A stretch of DNA of 64,000 bases from positions 2,854,995 through 2,918,994 of the forward strand of contig JAJVDF010000046.1 in assembly GCA_022410635.1 (NCBI GenBank), given 5' to 3'. The notes below the pieces were generated by a model. That model was not told the origin of the DNA, made no database searches, and saw only the letters and a list, made by a program, of their open reading frames with translations. This DNA comes from Tretioscincus oriximinensis (Eukaryota > Chordata > Lepidosauria > Squamata > Gymnophthalmidae). Both the position numbers and the translations under genes were made by a program. How positions within the stretch are numbered: position 1 is the stretch's first letter; each line of letters starts with the position of its first letter. Positions 12,206-22,675 of this stretch are shown here, piece after piece.

Positions 12206-12744
12206 GACAGTTAACAACAAATAAATTATAAATAAAAGTTTCTTGCAGGGGGCAGCATGGAGATTAGGTCAAATTGGTCCTTTAACTGGGTGATAGTCAA
12301 TTAGTAAAATGGAGTACTGAAATTGCTAGTTGCTTCCCTATTCCACAATCACTCTCATAAGTCAGTGGATGGCAATGGTTCTTAGCAACTACTGAACCAA
12401 AGGTAAGTTCAGAAAAGACACTCATACTTGCATCCTACATTGTTTCTATTGATAATTCACATTTTGTACCTACCTTCAAATAATAATTTCTGCGAAACAT
12501 TTATACACTCAGGCTACAGTGGAAGTATGTTTCCTATCTTTCATACTCCCAGAGANATTTCTGTTCCTAGCCCAGAAGTGGAAAGGTTGTATTTTCTAGA
12601 CTTTCTTCTCTTTACATATCTAGCTTCATGATTGGGTGAAACTATGTTAATGATATTTAGCATCCCTAGCAAGGGGTTTCCATAGCACTTTAGAGAATAA
12701 CTAGAACAATGTAGGCAGTGTGAACCTTCATAGACATAAACTTT
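12206..12744. other. Non-coding spacer between CR1 and Gypsy
   Basis: No motif was recognised on either strand. A GTAAGT-like donor sequence at about 12403 has no convincing partner acceptor. Confidence 0.4.
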
Positions 12745-13455
12745 AGATACATCTACGAACCATTTGAGAATGACTCAAACATGAAAGTCATGGGTTTCCT
12801 GGTTTGGGGATTAAATCAAGAAGTCATCAAGGTAAATGATGACGAACCAGTCCAAATAGTCCCAGAATGCCTCATTCACAAACCATTGGAACACAGCAGG
12901 TGCATTGCATAGCCCAAATGGCATGACTAGGTATTTATAATGCCTATATCTTGTTTGAAATGTGGTCTTCCACTCATCCCCCTCATGGATATGTACCAAG
13001 TTGTACTCGCCCCACAGATCCAGCTTCGTGAACACTCTAGGACTTCGTAACCATTCCAATAATTCTGGTATCGGGCAGGGGATAATGGTTATGCACCATG
13101 ATTTTATTCAGTGCGCGGTAATCATTACAAAGCCGCAGCTCCCCCAACTTCTTCTTGACAAGCAACATGGGGGCACTGGCTGGAGAGGTGGACAGCCGTA
13201 TGAATCCACAGCTAGATTTTTCTTCAAAAAGCTGTGGAGCTCAGCAAATTCAGGTTCTGACAAAGTATGCAAGAGCTCAGCCGGAATAGGGGCCCCTGGT
13301 ACCAGGTCTATGGCACAGTCGTATTTCCTATGTTGGGATAGTTTGTTGGCTTCCTTGGCATCAAACACATCCTCAAAGTCTTGATGCTTAACAGGTAGGG
13401 TCACATTGGTGTGTCTAATGGAACCTCTGAAGCAGCCAACCCACGTTCTGGACAA
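12745..13455 (-). pseudogene. Gypsy reverse transcriptase remnant
   Basis: The N-terminal part reads FEDVFDAKEANKLSQHR and YDCAIDLVPGAPIP (13455 to 13108), the usual entry to Ty3/Gypsy RT. The central part (13059 to 12811) reads [35 protein letters not shown] and the catalytic YLDD at 12823-12834. A frameshift near 13110-13060 separates the two parts. A stop at 12811-12813 directly follows the catalytic loop, although recognisable sequence (SPNQETHDFHV) continues for about 40 bases. The catalytic Asp pair is intact, but RNase H and integrase are absent. Confidence 0.8.
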
Positions 13456-14048
13456 CAGTATGCCTGACAGTATTCTGAGGCAAATAGGGCCTCATGGTGG
13501 GTCCAAGATATGCTGGGGTCATGCAACCCCAACCAAGGCATCCCTAACACCAAAGGAAAGTATGGCACCCAAGCCACAAGAAACTGAATCTGCTCCTCAT
13601 GCCCATGGAGGGTAAGCTTGAGAGGCACTATATGGCGTAACACAGGGCCTGAACAAAGGAGATGTCCATCGATTGTTTCCACTTGCCGAGGTTTTAAAAA
13701 GGCTACAAAGGGCATCTCATTCTGCTTGACAAACTCCAGATCTATGAAATTAGTAGAGGCTCCAGAGTCAATCATGGCCCCTAATGCAATAGGCTGATCC
13801 TCCATGGGCCACAGGGCCACAGGCACCAACAGAGGGTAGTTTCTAGGCTCTTTGGGAGCATCTTCCAGGCTACAGAGCCTGTCTATGCCTGGGAGTTCCC
13901 ATTTCCGGGGCCCCATGCTGGGAAGCCTTGGCTGGGCAGCAGCTTGCAAAGTGTCCTGTCCCCGCCCCCAGTACAGGCAGAGGCATTTCCTGCAACACCA
14001 GCCCTTTTCCTTAGCCAACAAGCAGGGTCGCACCCCACCGAATTGCAT
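13401..14048 (-). pseudogene. Gypsy gag end and aspartic protease
   Basis: One minus-strand frame of about 215 codons contains the pepsin-like protease active site DSGASTNFID and the flap/substrate region ending in LVLGMPWLGLHDPSISW. The enzyme would cleave the element's polyprotein. Upstream in the same frame, the place where a Cys-Cys-His-Cys zinc knuckle is expected reads CLCLYWGRGQD. The second Cys is Trp and the His and last Cys are not visible, so nucleic-acid binding would be lost. The frame runs directly towards RT, as in fused gag-pol arrangements. Confidence 0.8.
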
Positions 14049-14059
14049 GGGCTCCTCAC

Positions 14060-14575
14060 CATCTGCCTGACATGGTGAAACTACAGGGTCTGACGCACTG
14101 GGACATGACTAGTGGAGGGAGTCTAGACGGTCATCAATCGATAAACATGTCTCTATGAGCCTCTCCAGTGATCTTGGGGGGGGGGCATTCTGGCCAAGTC
14201 AGCCAGCACATCATCCCTCAGTCCCTCCCGGTACTGATCCCTCAAGGCCAAATCATTCCAAGGGAGGGACTGGGCCAAAAGTCTGAACTCTGTGGTGTAT
14301 GCAGACACAGAGGCTGTGCCATGCTTGAGCTGCCTAATCTTTCAATTGGCAGCCACCCCAGCCACCGGGTCCTCCCAAACCCCAAGCATGGCCCTCACAA
14401 AGCCATCCCAGTCCCTCAACAGAGGACAATCCTGGGTCAAGTAAGGGGTAGCCCAGTGAGCTGCAGAGTCCCCCAACAAACTAATTAGGAAAGCCACCTT
14501 GGCCTGGTCATCCACGAAAGCCTCAGGCTTCACCCTGAGGTCCCCCCAAACAGCCAGGTTCTGGACCTGAGTAGC
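14060..14575 (-). pseudogene. Gypsy gag capsid remnant
   Basis: Minus-strand translation gives a gag-like capsid segment: FVDDQAKVAFLISLLGDSAA then HWATPYLTQD and DWDGFVRAMLGVWEDP (14533 to 14342). Broken pieces follow (KLRQLKHGTASVSAYT, SLPWNDLALRDQYREGL) down to about 14170. A run of G at 14177-14185 coincides with a frameshift. The N-terminal coiled part normally found before the capsid appears deleted. The leader sequence joins almost directly to the capsid. Confidence 0.7.
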
Positions 14576-14579
14576 TAAA

Positions 14580-15089
14580 GTTTATAGTTCAGATATAGCT
14601 ATGGCTCAAGAATAAAGATGCTGTGTGTGGGCTAGAGACAAAATATCATGAGTCACTGGCTGAGCCGTCTGTACTCTGCAGCTTACAAAAAGCTGACAAA
14701 GCCACATCCTAATTACCTTCTTTGTGGGCTGAACAGAAGCTCACAAATAGAAGGTAAATAAAAAATACAAATGAGATAAGCTGGTCAAACAAACAATGCC
14801 AAGAATGTGAGAAAAGCTGAACGTTTTACACAAAACAAGGTCAAACAAGCTAGGAATTCTAACAAGGAAGCTAGATAACTCACAGGCTGAATACACATGT
14901 TGTCTCTAGCAACTTGTTGGCAGCTGAGGATGGTTTATATAGCATTCTTCCCAGATTAGCTGAGTACGGTGAAGCTGCACTTGCTGTTTCTTGCCTGTTA
15001 GCAACTCTTTAACGCTTTCCAGCCTCAGACCTCCCTGTGCTCAATCCTCAGAGCTTGAATCCTGCTCCAACTCAAACCCTACCATGACA
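14580..15089 (-). promoter_or_regulatory. Probable 5' LTR / leader of the Gypsy element
   Basis: Read on the minus strand, the block starts TGTCATGGTAGGG at 15089, consistent with the TG that opens LTRs. It contains a TATATAAACC box (14933-14942 on the plus strand) and T-rich downstream sequence before reaching gag. No second LTR copy is in the window and the exact end and primer-binding site were not found, so the boundary between LTR and leader is unknown. Confidence 0.5.
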
Positions 15090-15989
15090 AGGTATAATTT
15101 ATTAACATAATCAGAAACTTTACCTTAACAATACTCAAAACAAACCGAACATGTCATGAAATTACCTTAACAATAGNCCAAACAAAAGTTACCACAGCGT
15201 CAGAAAATTACTTAACAAAAGTCCCAAAAAAGTGAACATAGAGCTTTAAGATACATATGGAAATAATTACGAATTAAAAGACCCCAAAATGGAGGAAAGG
15301 CCATGGCTAGGTATAGGAGTCAGCAGACGCATCATCTTGGAATGACAGTCCCACTCAGCCTCTGTAGGCTGTCCTGGATGGAACTAACAGCACCATGGCT
15401 GCTCACTCTCCTGGCGAGACAGCCATACGAATCTGACTGACCAACCCATGCTGGGGCACCGTTACCTGGCTCACACCCTAGCAAACCCCACCAGGTACAC
15501 GCCGTTGCAAACTGATGCCACCAGAAGATGGGGACACTCTGAGCATGTACTCTGCCTCAAGTCCCCTTTCCCTGACTCAGGTTTGGGTCCAGGCTTCCAA
15601 CCCCTTCCCAAGAGTAAGCTCAACAACCCTTAGACCGCATAGGGGGGCCCTCAACCACTATATCCTATGGGATCAAGCCAGGGGATATCTGCACCCACGG
15701 CTAGTCACTGTCCCTTTTTGGCCAAACCAAGATGCATCACCCGCCACGAGAACACGGCATTGGCCCCTTGCTTTGTAGGCTGGTGTCAGACCCAGAAGTG
15801 CATCACCAGTGGCATGGTTTTTTAGGTCAATTTTGACCTAAAAAAAAAAAAAGGCAGCGTCCTTGGGAGCAGCTCCCTCGGTTGCACGCCAATAACCAGG
15901 GCCACTTTATTTCTTTCATTTTGATTTTGAAGACAACATCAAGGAATTTCTGGCTGCTACCAGTTCTTTTATTATATAAAACATCTCCA
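15090..15989. other. Unclassified block between Gypsy and CR1
   Basis: The first 200 bases are A-rich. From about 15280 to 15830 the sequence is richer in GC than its neighbours, with open but unrecognisable frames on the plus strand. A run of A lies at 15840-15853. The block could be part of another transposable element or of the 5' region of the following CR1. No coding motif supports either. Confidence 0.35.
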
Positions 15990-16557
15990 AAATATGTTGA
16001 GATAGGAGAACTCTTATGAAAGAAGAGGAAGGAGAACTTCCTTTTTCCAACCCAAGAAAGAAGGGCAGAAAATCGCCAGGAGAGAGTGCCTGGAGTTTTC
16101 GGAATTTTAACAGTTTAAAAAGCGTGTTTTTTTCCTGCAAAACAAAGCCCCTGAAGGGGGAAGAGCTTGCTGGTGAGTCAGAGGGAGGAGCTAGCAAACC
16201 ATCTCAGTCACGGCGCTCTTTGTTAATAAAAAAGCTATGCTGTGAGGTAAGCTCAGAAATTTGGTTGTTACAATTGACTATGAGATATAAACATTATAAA
16301 AATTACTAAAAAAGAAAGAGTATAATTAAAACAAAACTAGTTTTGCTGTTTATTTTTTTAGAAAAAATACAAATTTAATTATATCCAATAGAGGGTTTAA
16401 AAAAATACATTGAAAGAAAATTCACTTCACAACATATACTAAAGAAATAATTTTAGTAGTTTTACTAAAAATATCTTAGATTATAACCATAACTAAAGGA
16501 TCTTGAAACAGAAGAGAATTTTAATAGTAATAAAAGTAAATTATAAATATATTAGGA

Positions 16558-17455
16558 ATGAAGGTAGAGAGCCAGCAGGGGAAAGGGTGCTTCCCAGTGT
16601 TTTGCACTGAGTGTCAGATGTATGACTATCTACCTGTGGGTGAGAAGTCATGGGTGTGTGCCCGGTGCAAGGAGCTCCTGGCTCTCAGGGAACGTGTTTC
16701 TTCCTTTGAGGCCAAGGTAGCCGACCTGGAGAAGCAGAGAGACAGAAATAGGCATCAGGACGAAACCTCCAGGGATGCAATAGGAGCATCCCATTCCCAC
16801 GAGTGCAGCAGGCAGAGACTGGGGTCTCAGGCAGAGAGGACATCAGAGCAAGGAAGAGGGACAGCTTCCCTCAGTGGGGATCCCTTCCTTGGAAGATGTG
16901 CCATTATCCTCTTGCACCGAGGATAGTCCTCCACGGGTGGTGGGAGGGGGGGTTTCTTGTAGTGGGCAATTCTATTGTCAGGCATATTGAGAGGAGGGTG
17001 TGTGATGGGTGTAATGACTGCATGGTAATTTGCCTACCAGGTGCTAAGGTTGCGGACATCACGCTACATCTAGATAGGCTGTTAGACAGTGCTGGGGTGG
17101 AGCTAGGTGTTGTGGTACTTGTTGGTACCAACAACATTGGGAGAGCCAAGCAGGGAGTCCTGGAAGTCCAATTTATGTTGCTAGGTAGAAGATTGAAATC
17201 CAGGACTCCAAGGTAGCATTTTCTGAAATGCTACCTATTCCACATGCAGGACCAGCTAGGCAGGCAGAGATTAGAAGCTTCAATGCGTGGATGAGGCTGT
17301 GGTGTCATGAGGAAAGATTTAGATTTGTCAGGAACTGGGGGACATTTTGGGATAGGCCATACCTGTACAAAAGGGACGGGTTGCACTTGAACCAACATGG
17401 AACCAGACTGCTGGCACTTAATATTAAAAACGTTGCAGAGCAGCTTTTAAAGTGA
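16558..17455 (+). pseudogene. CR1 ORF1 with esterase domain, broken
   Basis: The N-terminal third (16558 to about 16880) has CxxC pairs in FCTECQMY and WVCARCKELLALRE, like a small zinc finger. A coiled-coil-like stretch follows (VSSFEAKVADLEKQRDR). After a frameshift, about 16940-17216 encodes the start of an SGNH-type esterase of the kind found in CR1 ORF1, with VVGNSIVRHIERR and VGTNNIG. After a second shift, 17228-17455 ends it with DGLHLN (17375-17392), which carries the Asp/His of the last block. Two conserved Asp residues appear as Asn: GDS reads GNS (codon 16968-16970) and GTND reads GTNN (codon 17133-17135). ORF1 proteins of this type are thought to bind RNA or membranes. This copy is inactive. 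Confidence 0.85.
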
Positions 17456-20400
17456 TATCTGGAGGAAAGCCAACAGGAGCTGGGCAGCATCTGGTTCGAG
17501 ATAGTGTAAATGTAAATGCAATTGCTGAGGAACAGAATTATGCAGATAATATAGTATCGGAGGGAGAACCCGGATGTTGTATTCAAGTAAAAAGCTGTAA
17601 TGAGCAAACTGTGGTTTCTCACAAATTTATGGGGTCTAACTTGCACTGGAGAAGGGCATATAAATGCCTGTATGCAAATGCCAGAAGCCTCCGAGCAAAA
17701 ATAGGGGAGTTGGAATGCTTAGTGAATGACAATAATGTCGATATTATTGGCATAAATGAAACCTGGTGGACAGAAGAAAACCAACCTTTACAGAAAAGAT
17801 AAGAAAGGGAGAGCTGGTGGGAGTGTAGCCTTGTATGTTAAAGAAGAGATTGAATCCTACAAACTGGAATTTCCAGGTAAAACAGACCCATCCACAGAAG
17901 CACTGTGGATAACACTATCAGGTCAGAAAACAAGTCTAACATTGGGAGTATGCTACCAGCCTCTTAACCAAACACCTGAAAGCGATACTCATTTGGAACA
18001 TGAAGTCATTGAAGCTTCCAAAAAGGGAAGGGTAGTAATAATGGGAGACTTCAACTACCCACAGATTGATTGGGCAAACTCTTGTTCAACTCATGAAAAG
18101 AAATAAAATTCTTAGACATGTTAACTGATTGCTTCCTAGAACAGGTGGTTTTAGAACCAACTAGGGGCAAGGGAATCCTGGATTTAGTCCTAGGTAATGA
18201 ACAGGACCTGATACAAGATGTAACTGTAACTGATCCCATAGGAAACAGTGACCACAATACAATAACTNTCAACTTGAANNTGGGTAGAAAATTGTCAAGC
18301 AGTTCTAACACAGAAACCTTCAACTTTCACAGAGGAAATTTTCCCAAAATGAGGGAAATGGTAAAAAAAAAAAAAAAATTTAAAAGGGAAAGTGAGAAAA
18401 GTCCTGTCCCTTCAAAAAGCATGGAAATTGTTTGCAAATACAATATTGGAAGCTCAAATAAAATGCATTCCCAAGAGAAGAAAGGGTTCTGCCAAGTCCA
18501 AGAAGACACCCATATGGCTTACCTCTGCAGTAAAGGAAGTAATTAGAATGAGGAGAAACTTATTTAAAAAGTGGAAGGCTTATCCTAGTGAGGAGAACAG
18601 AAGGGAGCACAAACTGTGGCAAACCAAATGCAACGTGATAGTTAGGGATGCAAGGAAAAACTTTGAGGAGCACATTGCAAAGAATATTAAAAGAAATAAT
18701 AAGGGCTTTTTCAAATACACCAAAAATAAGAATCCTACCTGGAAAGCAGTCGGACCACTAGATAGGAATGGACAAAAGGGCATAATCAAGGAGGATGTGG
18801 AGATTGCAGAGAGATTAAATGAATTTTTTGCTTCAGTTTTCACTGAAGAAGACAGAGGGAATTTACCTGCAACAGATTTAGTTTTCTCAGAAAGAACACC
18901 AGAGGAATTAAATTGGATAGAGATAACAAGGGAGGAGGTCCTTGCTAGCCTTAATAAGCTGAACATTTATAAACCCCAAGGGCCAGACGGCATTCACCCA
19001 AGAATTCTTAAAGAACTCAAATGCAAAATTGCTGAACTTCTGACCAAAATATTTAATCTTTCCTTAAGATCAGGCATAATACCAGTAGATTGGAGAGTAG
19101 CTAATGTAACACCAATCTTCAAAAAAGGATCCCGGGGTGATCCCGGAAATTATAGACCCATCAGTTTAACATCAATTCCAGTTAAAGTGTTGGAAACCAT
19201 AATTAAGGACAAAATTACTAAATACATGCAGAAGCATGCATTGCTGAATGAAACTCAGCATGGCTTCTGCAAACTTGCTAGAATTCTTTGAGAGTGTTAA
19301 CAAACATGTATATAAAGGGGATCCAGTTGATATTGTCTAGATTTTCAGATGGCTTTTGATAAAGTCCCTCATCAAAGGCTTCTAAAAAAGCTCAATACTC
19401 ATGGTATAAGAAGACAGACTTTGTCCTCGATTGGAAACTGGCTAAAAGATAGAAAACAGTGGGTAGTATTAAATGGACAGTTCTCTGAGTGGAAAGAGTT
19501 AAGAAGTGGGATACCCCAGGGGTCTGTACTGGGACCCTTGCTTTTCAATATATTCATAAACGATGTGGATGTCGAGGTGAATAATGAAGTAGCCAAGTTT
19601 GCAGACAACTCTAAACTGTTCAGGGTAGTGAAAACTCAAAATAATTGTAAGGCACTCCAAAGTGATTTATTGAAATTGGGTGAGTGGGCATCAAAATGGT
19701 GGATGCACTTCAATTTAAGCAAGTGCAAGATCTTTCATATTGGGGCAAAGAACCCCAACTACTCCTACCACCTGATGGGAACAAAGCTTTCTGTGACCAA
19801 GCAAGAAAAGGATTTTGGGGTGTTGGTGGACAATTCAATGAAAATGTCAACCCATTTGCAAAAAAGGCAAATTCCATGTTGTGGAGAATTAGAAAAAGAA
19901 TCGAAAACAAGTCAGCAAATGTTGTTTTACCTCTTTATAAATCTGTGGTGAGGCCACATTTGGAATACTGTGTTCAATTCTGGTCACCACATCTCAAGAG
20001 AGATATTTTGGAACTGGAGAAGGTGCAGAAAAGGACAACAAAAATGATCAAGGGTCTGGAGCACCTCCCTTACGAAGCAAGGCTGCAACGTTTGGGCCTC
20101 TTCAGCCTCAAATGGTGATGTTAGGTGATCTGATTGAAGTGTACAAACTCATGCATGGGATGGACAGGGTGAATAGAGGAAAAAATGTTTTCTCTATCAC
20201 ATAACACAAGGACCAGAGGGCACTCCTTAAAACTGTTGAGTAGAAAAGCGAGAACAGACAAAAGAAAGTATTTTTTCACCCAGAGGCTCATCGGCCTGTG
20301 GAATTTACTTCCTGAAGAGGTGGTGGTAGCTAACAGCTTGGATAGTTTCAAGACAGGACTCGACAGGTTTATGGACACCAAGGGTATAAATGGATACTAG
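17452..20400 (+). pseudogene. CR1 ORF2 (endonuclease and reverse transcriptase), broken
   Basis: The coding sequence overlaps the ORF1 stop within GTGA at 17452-17455. An AP-like endonuclease follows: YANARSLRAKIGELE and DIIGINETWW (about 17665-17770), GVCYQPLNQ, VVIMGDFNYPQIDW (about 18030-18075), and NSDHN near 18245. The RT region has NKGFFKYTKNKNP, YKPQGPDGIHPRILKEL, DWRVANVTPIFKKGS and YRPISLTSIPVKVLE in one frame of 300 codons (18392-19291). SGIPQGSVLGPLLFNIFIND and the palm motif FADN at 19598-19609 follow, where FADD is expected. The C-terminal domain ends at 20400. Frameshifts occur near 17790, 18110, a poly-A run at 18362-18377, about 19300 and about 19855. Confidence 0.9.
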
Positions 20401-20597
20401 GACAGTTTTCTGGATGTCGCCTCCAGGATGGAGCAACAGGCAGGACTCTTGAAATACCATTTGCAGGGAGTCATGAACAGGTGCATATTCTGTTCGGACT
20501 GCCCAGGTGCATCTGGTGGGCCTCCGTGTGACACAGAATGCTGGACTTGATGGGCTGTGGCTTTATCCAGTATGGCTCTTCTTATGTTCTTATGAAA

Positions 20598-21551
20598 AGC
20601 AGGCATTCTGATTTATATCCATTAGATTTTTTCCAAAATATGTCTCTCTTGGAGAACTATTGGGCCGCTTCTTGCACTTTCTGGATGGATAGAGGAAGGA
20701 TTTTCTTTTACTTCGCCTCAGGGTTTTAGAGGCTGCATTGTTGTTTTATGAGATGAGACCAAGGGTGCCTTTAAANGCCAGGCTTGTCCCAGTTTGGGAG
20801 TGCCCTGGAGACAGTTTCACCAGATAGGATGGTGGGCCGTCAGCACTTTTTGCGATGAAATGGCCCATTTCTCACCAATTTCTGAGTGTGGTTACATGGA
20901 GATTCAGCAGAGGCTGCCTTGGGGAGTCACTCCCATTGCATCATGAGCTGATGTCATGGAGGACTTCCATGCCTGGGATGAGATCTCAGCTTGAAGTCAC
21001 GAGAGACTAGATGCCAATGGGGGAGTCGATGCATGGGAGCTACGTTAGTGCATTGTCAGCATCCCTCTGGTTTCCATGGCTGTGCAGTGCTCCTTGGGGG
21101 TTGGGTCACAGCCACTGCCATGGTATTTCAAAATAGGTGTGAGCAGGATGCAAGTCTACTAAATAGACTTCAGTAAATAGCTGCTTTGGGTGGGTGGAGG
21201 GCCCATAAGTATTTCTGCCCTCATATTTTCTCTGTGCAATTAAGGGAACCAAAAAATGATTGACTATGAAGAAACAGATCAGCAGTAGGGAACAGGAGGA
21301 ACAAAATAGTGTATACATCTGAGGTAGGGAAAGAAGCTGAGAAAGATGAAGAACCCTCCTCATGAATGCAAAAATCAATTGCTGACTGAGCCTTATTTTG
21401 GTTGCATGTGAACAAGCTGACTGTGGACTCAAGCTAAGTATGAGGAAAACTCAACTCACAGAAGTCTGGTGTGATTGCAACTTCCATGTGCAATCTCAAT
21501 GCTTTTCTACTCAAATTGAATTGTAAAAGGCCTAAATTTTTTCCTCCTCAA
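20598..21551. other. Non-coding stretch, nothing recognised
   Basis: No transposon or host exon was recognised. Composition is moderately GC-richer between 20700 and 21120. Open frames are short and lack motifs. Confidence 0.4.
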
Positions 21552-21616
21552 GCAATTTATTTATTTATTTATACTTATACCCCGCCCTATACCTGAAGGT
21601 ATCAGGGCGGCAAAAA
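21552..21616 (-). mobile_element. L2-type 3' tail fragment
   Basis: A TTTA repeat at 21556-21571 is followed by ACCCCGCCCTATACCTGAAGG and a CAGGGCGG box. This is the reverse complement of the L2 3' UTR end seen elsewhere in the window. Only the tail is certain. It could equally come from an L2-tailed SINE. Confidence 0.6.
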
Positions 21617-22359
21617 CAGTAAAACATCACTACTTGACCGGTTTCAGTTAATAGAAAATCAAGCAGTGTTATGGTTGCACTTGTCAGTGGGTNTTCAGTC
21701 CACGCTGAAGCATACACAATTTTGCTGCTATTAGCATATCTGTTTCCAAAATAAACCAAATTTCTTTCATTCCAAGCACCCAAAGTTCAAGGATATTAAA
21801 GAACTTACGGAAAATAAAGAATCCAGATAGGTTTTTATTTTCCTATCTGGGGAAACATATACTAAGCTTTCAAAGGCTTCCCCAATCATCACCCTCTGTG
21901 GTTGCTTGTTTCAAATTGCCTGTGAATTGGCGAGAGGAGTTTACAAGTTTTATGGGCAACCAGGAAAACTTTAGTTGCATCCTTCAGCTTNAGATAAAGG
22001 ACGAGTATAAGTGTAAATAAGTAAATAAAATCAAGAGTTATATCAGTGGTCTCTGCTTATTTTCTTCACTTGAAGCTTCACTGAAGGGATTTTTTTCTCC
22101 TGCTCTAAAGGTTCATGATCTCTCAGAGAGAGAAAAAAACAATTTTTGCACTTTATCTTGAAGATACATTAAGGAATAAATGGGAACAGAACAGTTAGAT
22201 TACGGGTTGCTTGGCATGTCTGTATTTTATCTACTATAAATTTATACCTTAAAGTGCTCCACTTCTGGTCCAGAGTGATAAAAGCAGTTGTAGAGTGATG
22301 GGCAAATAGATCATATTTAGGTTTCCCATTAACACAGGCCTGAACAACACCTTCCGTCT

Positions 22360-22400
22360 CTGTGATTGGATGCTGGGAACATTACCTCATCCAATCACAG
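22360..22400. repeat. 13 bp perfect inverted repeat containing CCAAT/ATTGG
   Basis: CTGTGATTGGATG at 22360-22372 is the exact reverse complement of CATCCAATCACAG at 22388-22400, with a 15-base loop. Each arm carries a CCAAT box. It could be a chance hairpin or a repeat terminus. Confidence 0.6.
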
Positions 22401-22594
22401 TGAGGATGGAGAGCTGCCTGAGGCTGCTTCCCCTCTACAAGTTTCAAATCACTTTTTTTTAAGCAAGGGAACATATTCACAAGTATGTCTCCATTTACTT
22501 TCAAACTTCCTCACAGTTCCCTCTCTATCCTCAACACATCCTAGCAATTCTCATGACATCACAAGCTACAGAAATCACTGTTGCTCTTGCTTGA

Positions 22595-22675
22595 GTACAA
22601 TCCCCAGCATTCTTTGCAAGCCTGCATACAATTCCCAGGCATCTTCTGCTAGCTAACAGCCAATGAGCGTTTTAC
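22595..22675 (+). repeat. Unclassified interspersed repeat, copy 2
   Basis: This is the plus-strand relative of the segment at 6655-6752, sharing blocks such as CCAGCATTCT, AGCCTGCATACAATTC and AACAGCCAAT. The boundaries are estimated from where similarity fades. Confidence 0.6.

Larger units (their letters stand above)
12745..15089 (-). mobile_element. Ty3/Gypsy retrotransposon fragment (sushi-like)
   Basis: A minus-strand LTR retrotransposon runs from a probable 5' LTR or leader (15089 down to about 14580) through gag, protease and the first half of the reverse transcriptase. It stops shortly after the RT active site near 12745. RNase H, integrase and the 3' LTR are missing. The gag wording (KVAFLISLLGDSAAHWATPYL) and the protease-RT arrangement resemble vertebrate sushi-type elements, the group from which the mammalian RTL/PEG10 genes arose. 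Here, however, the frames are broken, so this copy is decaying rather than domesticated. Confidence 0.8.
15990..20597 (+). mobile_element. CR1 LINE, near full-length
   Basis: About 4.6 kb holds all parts of a CR1 element in order: a 5' UTR (about 15990-16557), ORF1 (16558-17455), ORF2 with endonuclease and reverse transcriptase (17452-20400), and a 3' UTR ending in two copies of TTCTTATG at about 20578-20595. The 5' boundary is uncertain. Two other copies in the window (38611-39558 and 53796-53976) share its 3' UTR and octamer end, so this subfamily has been active repeatedly. Both ORFs are broken by frameshifts and stops. Confidence 0.9.
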
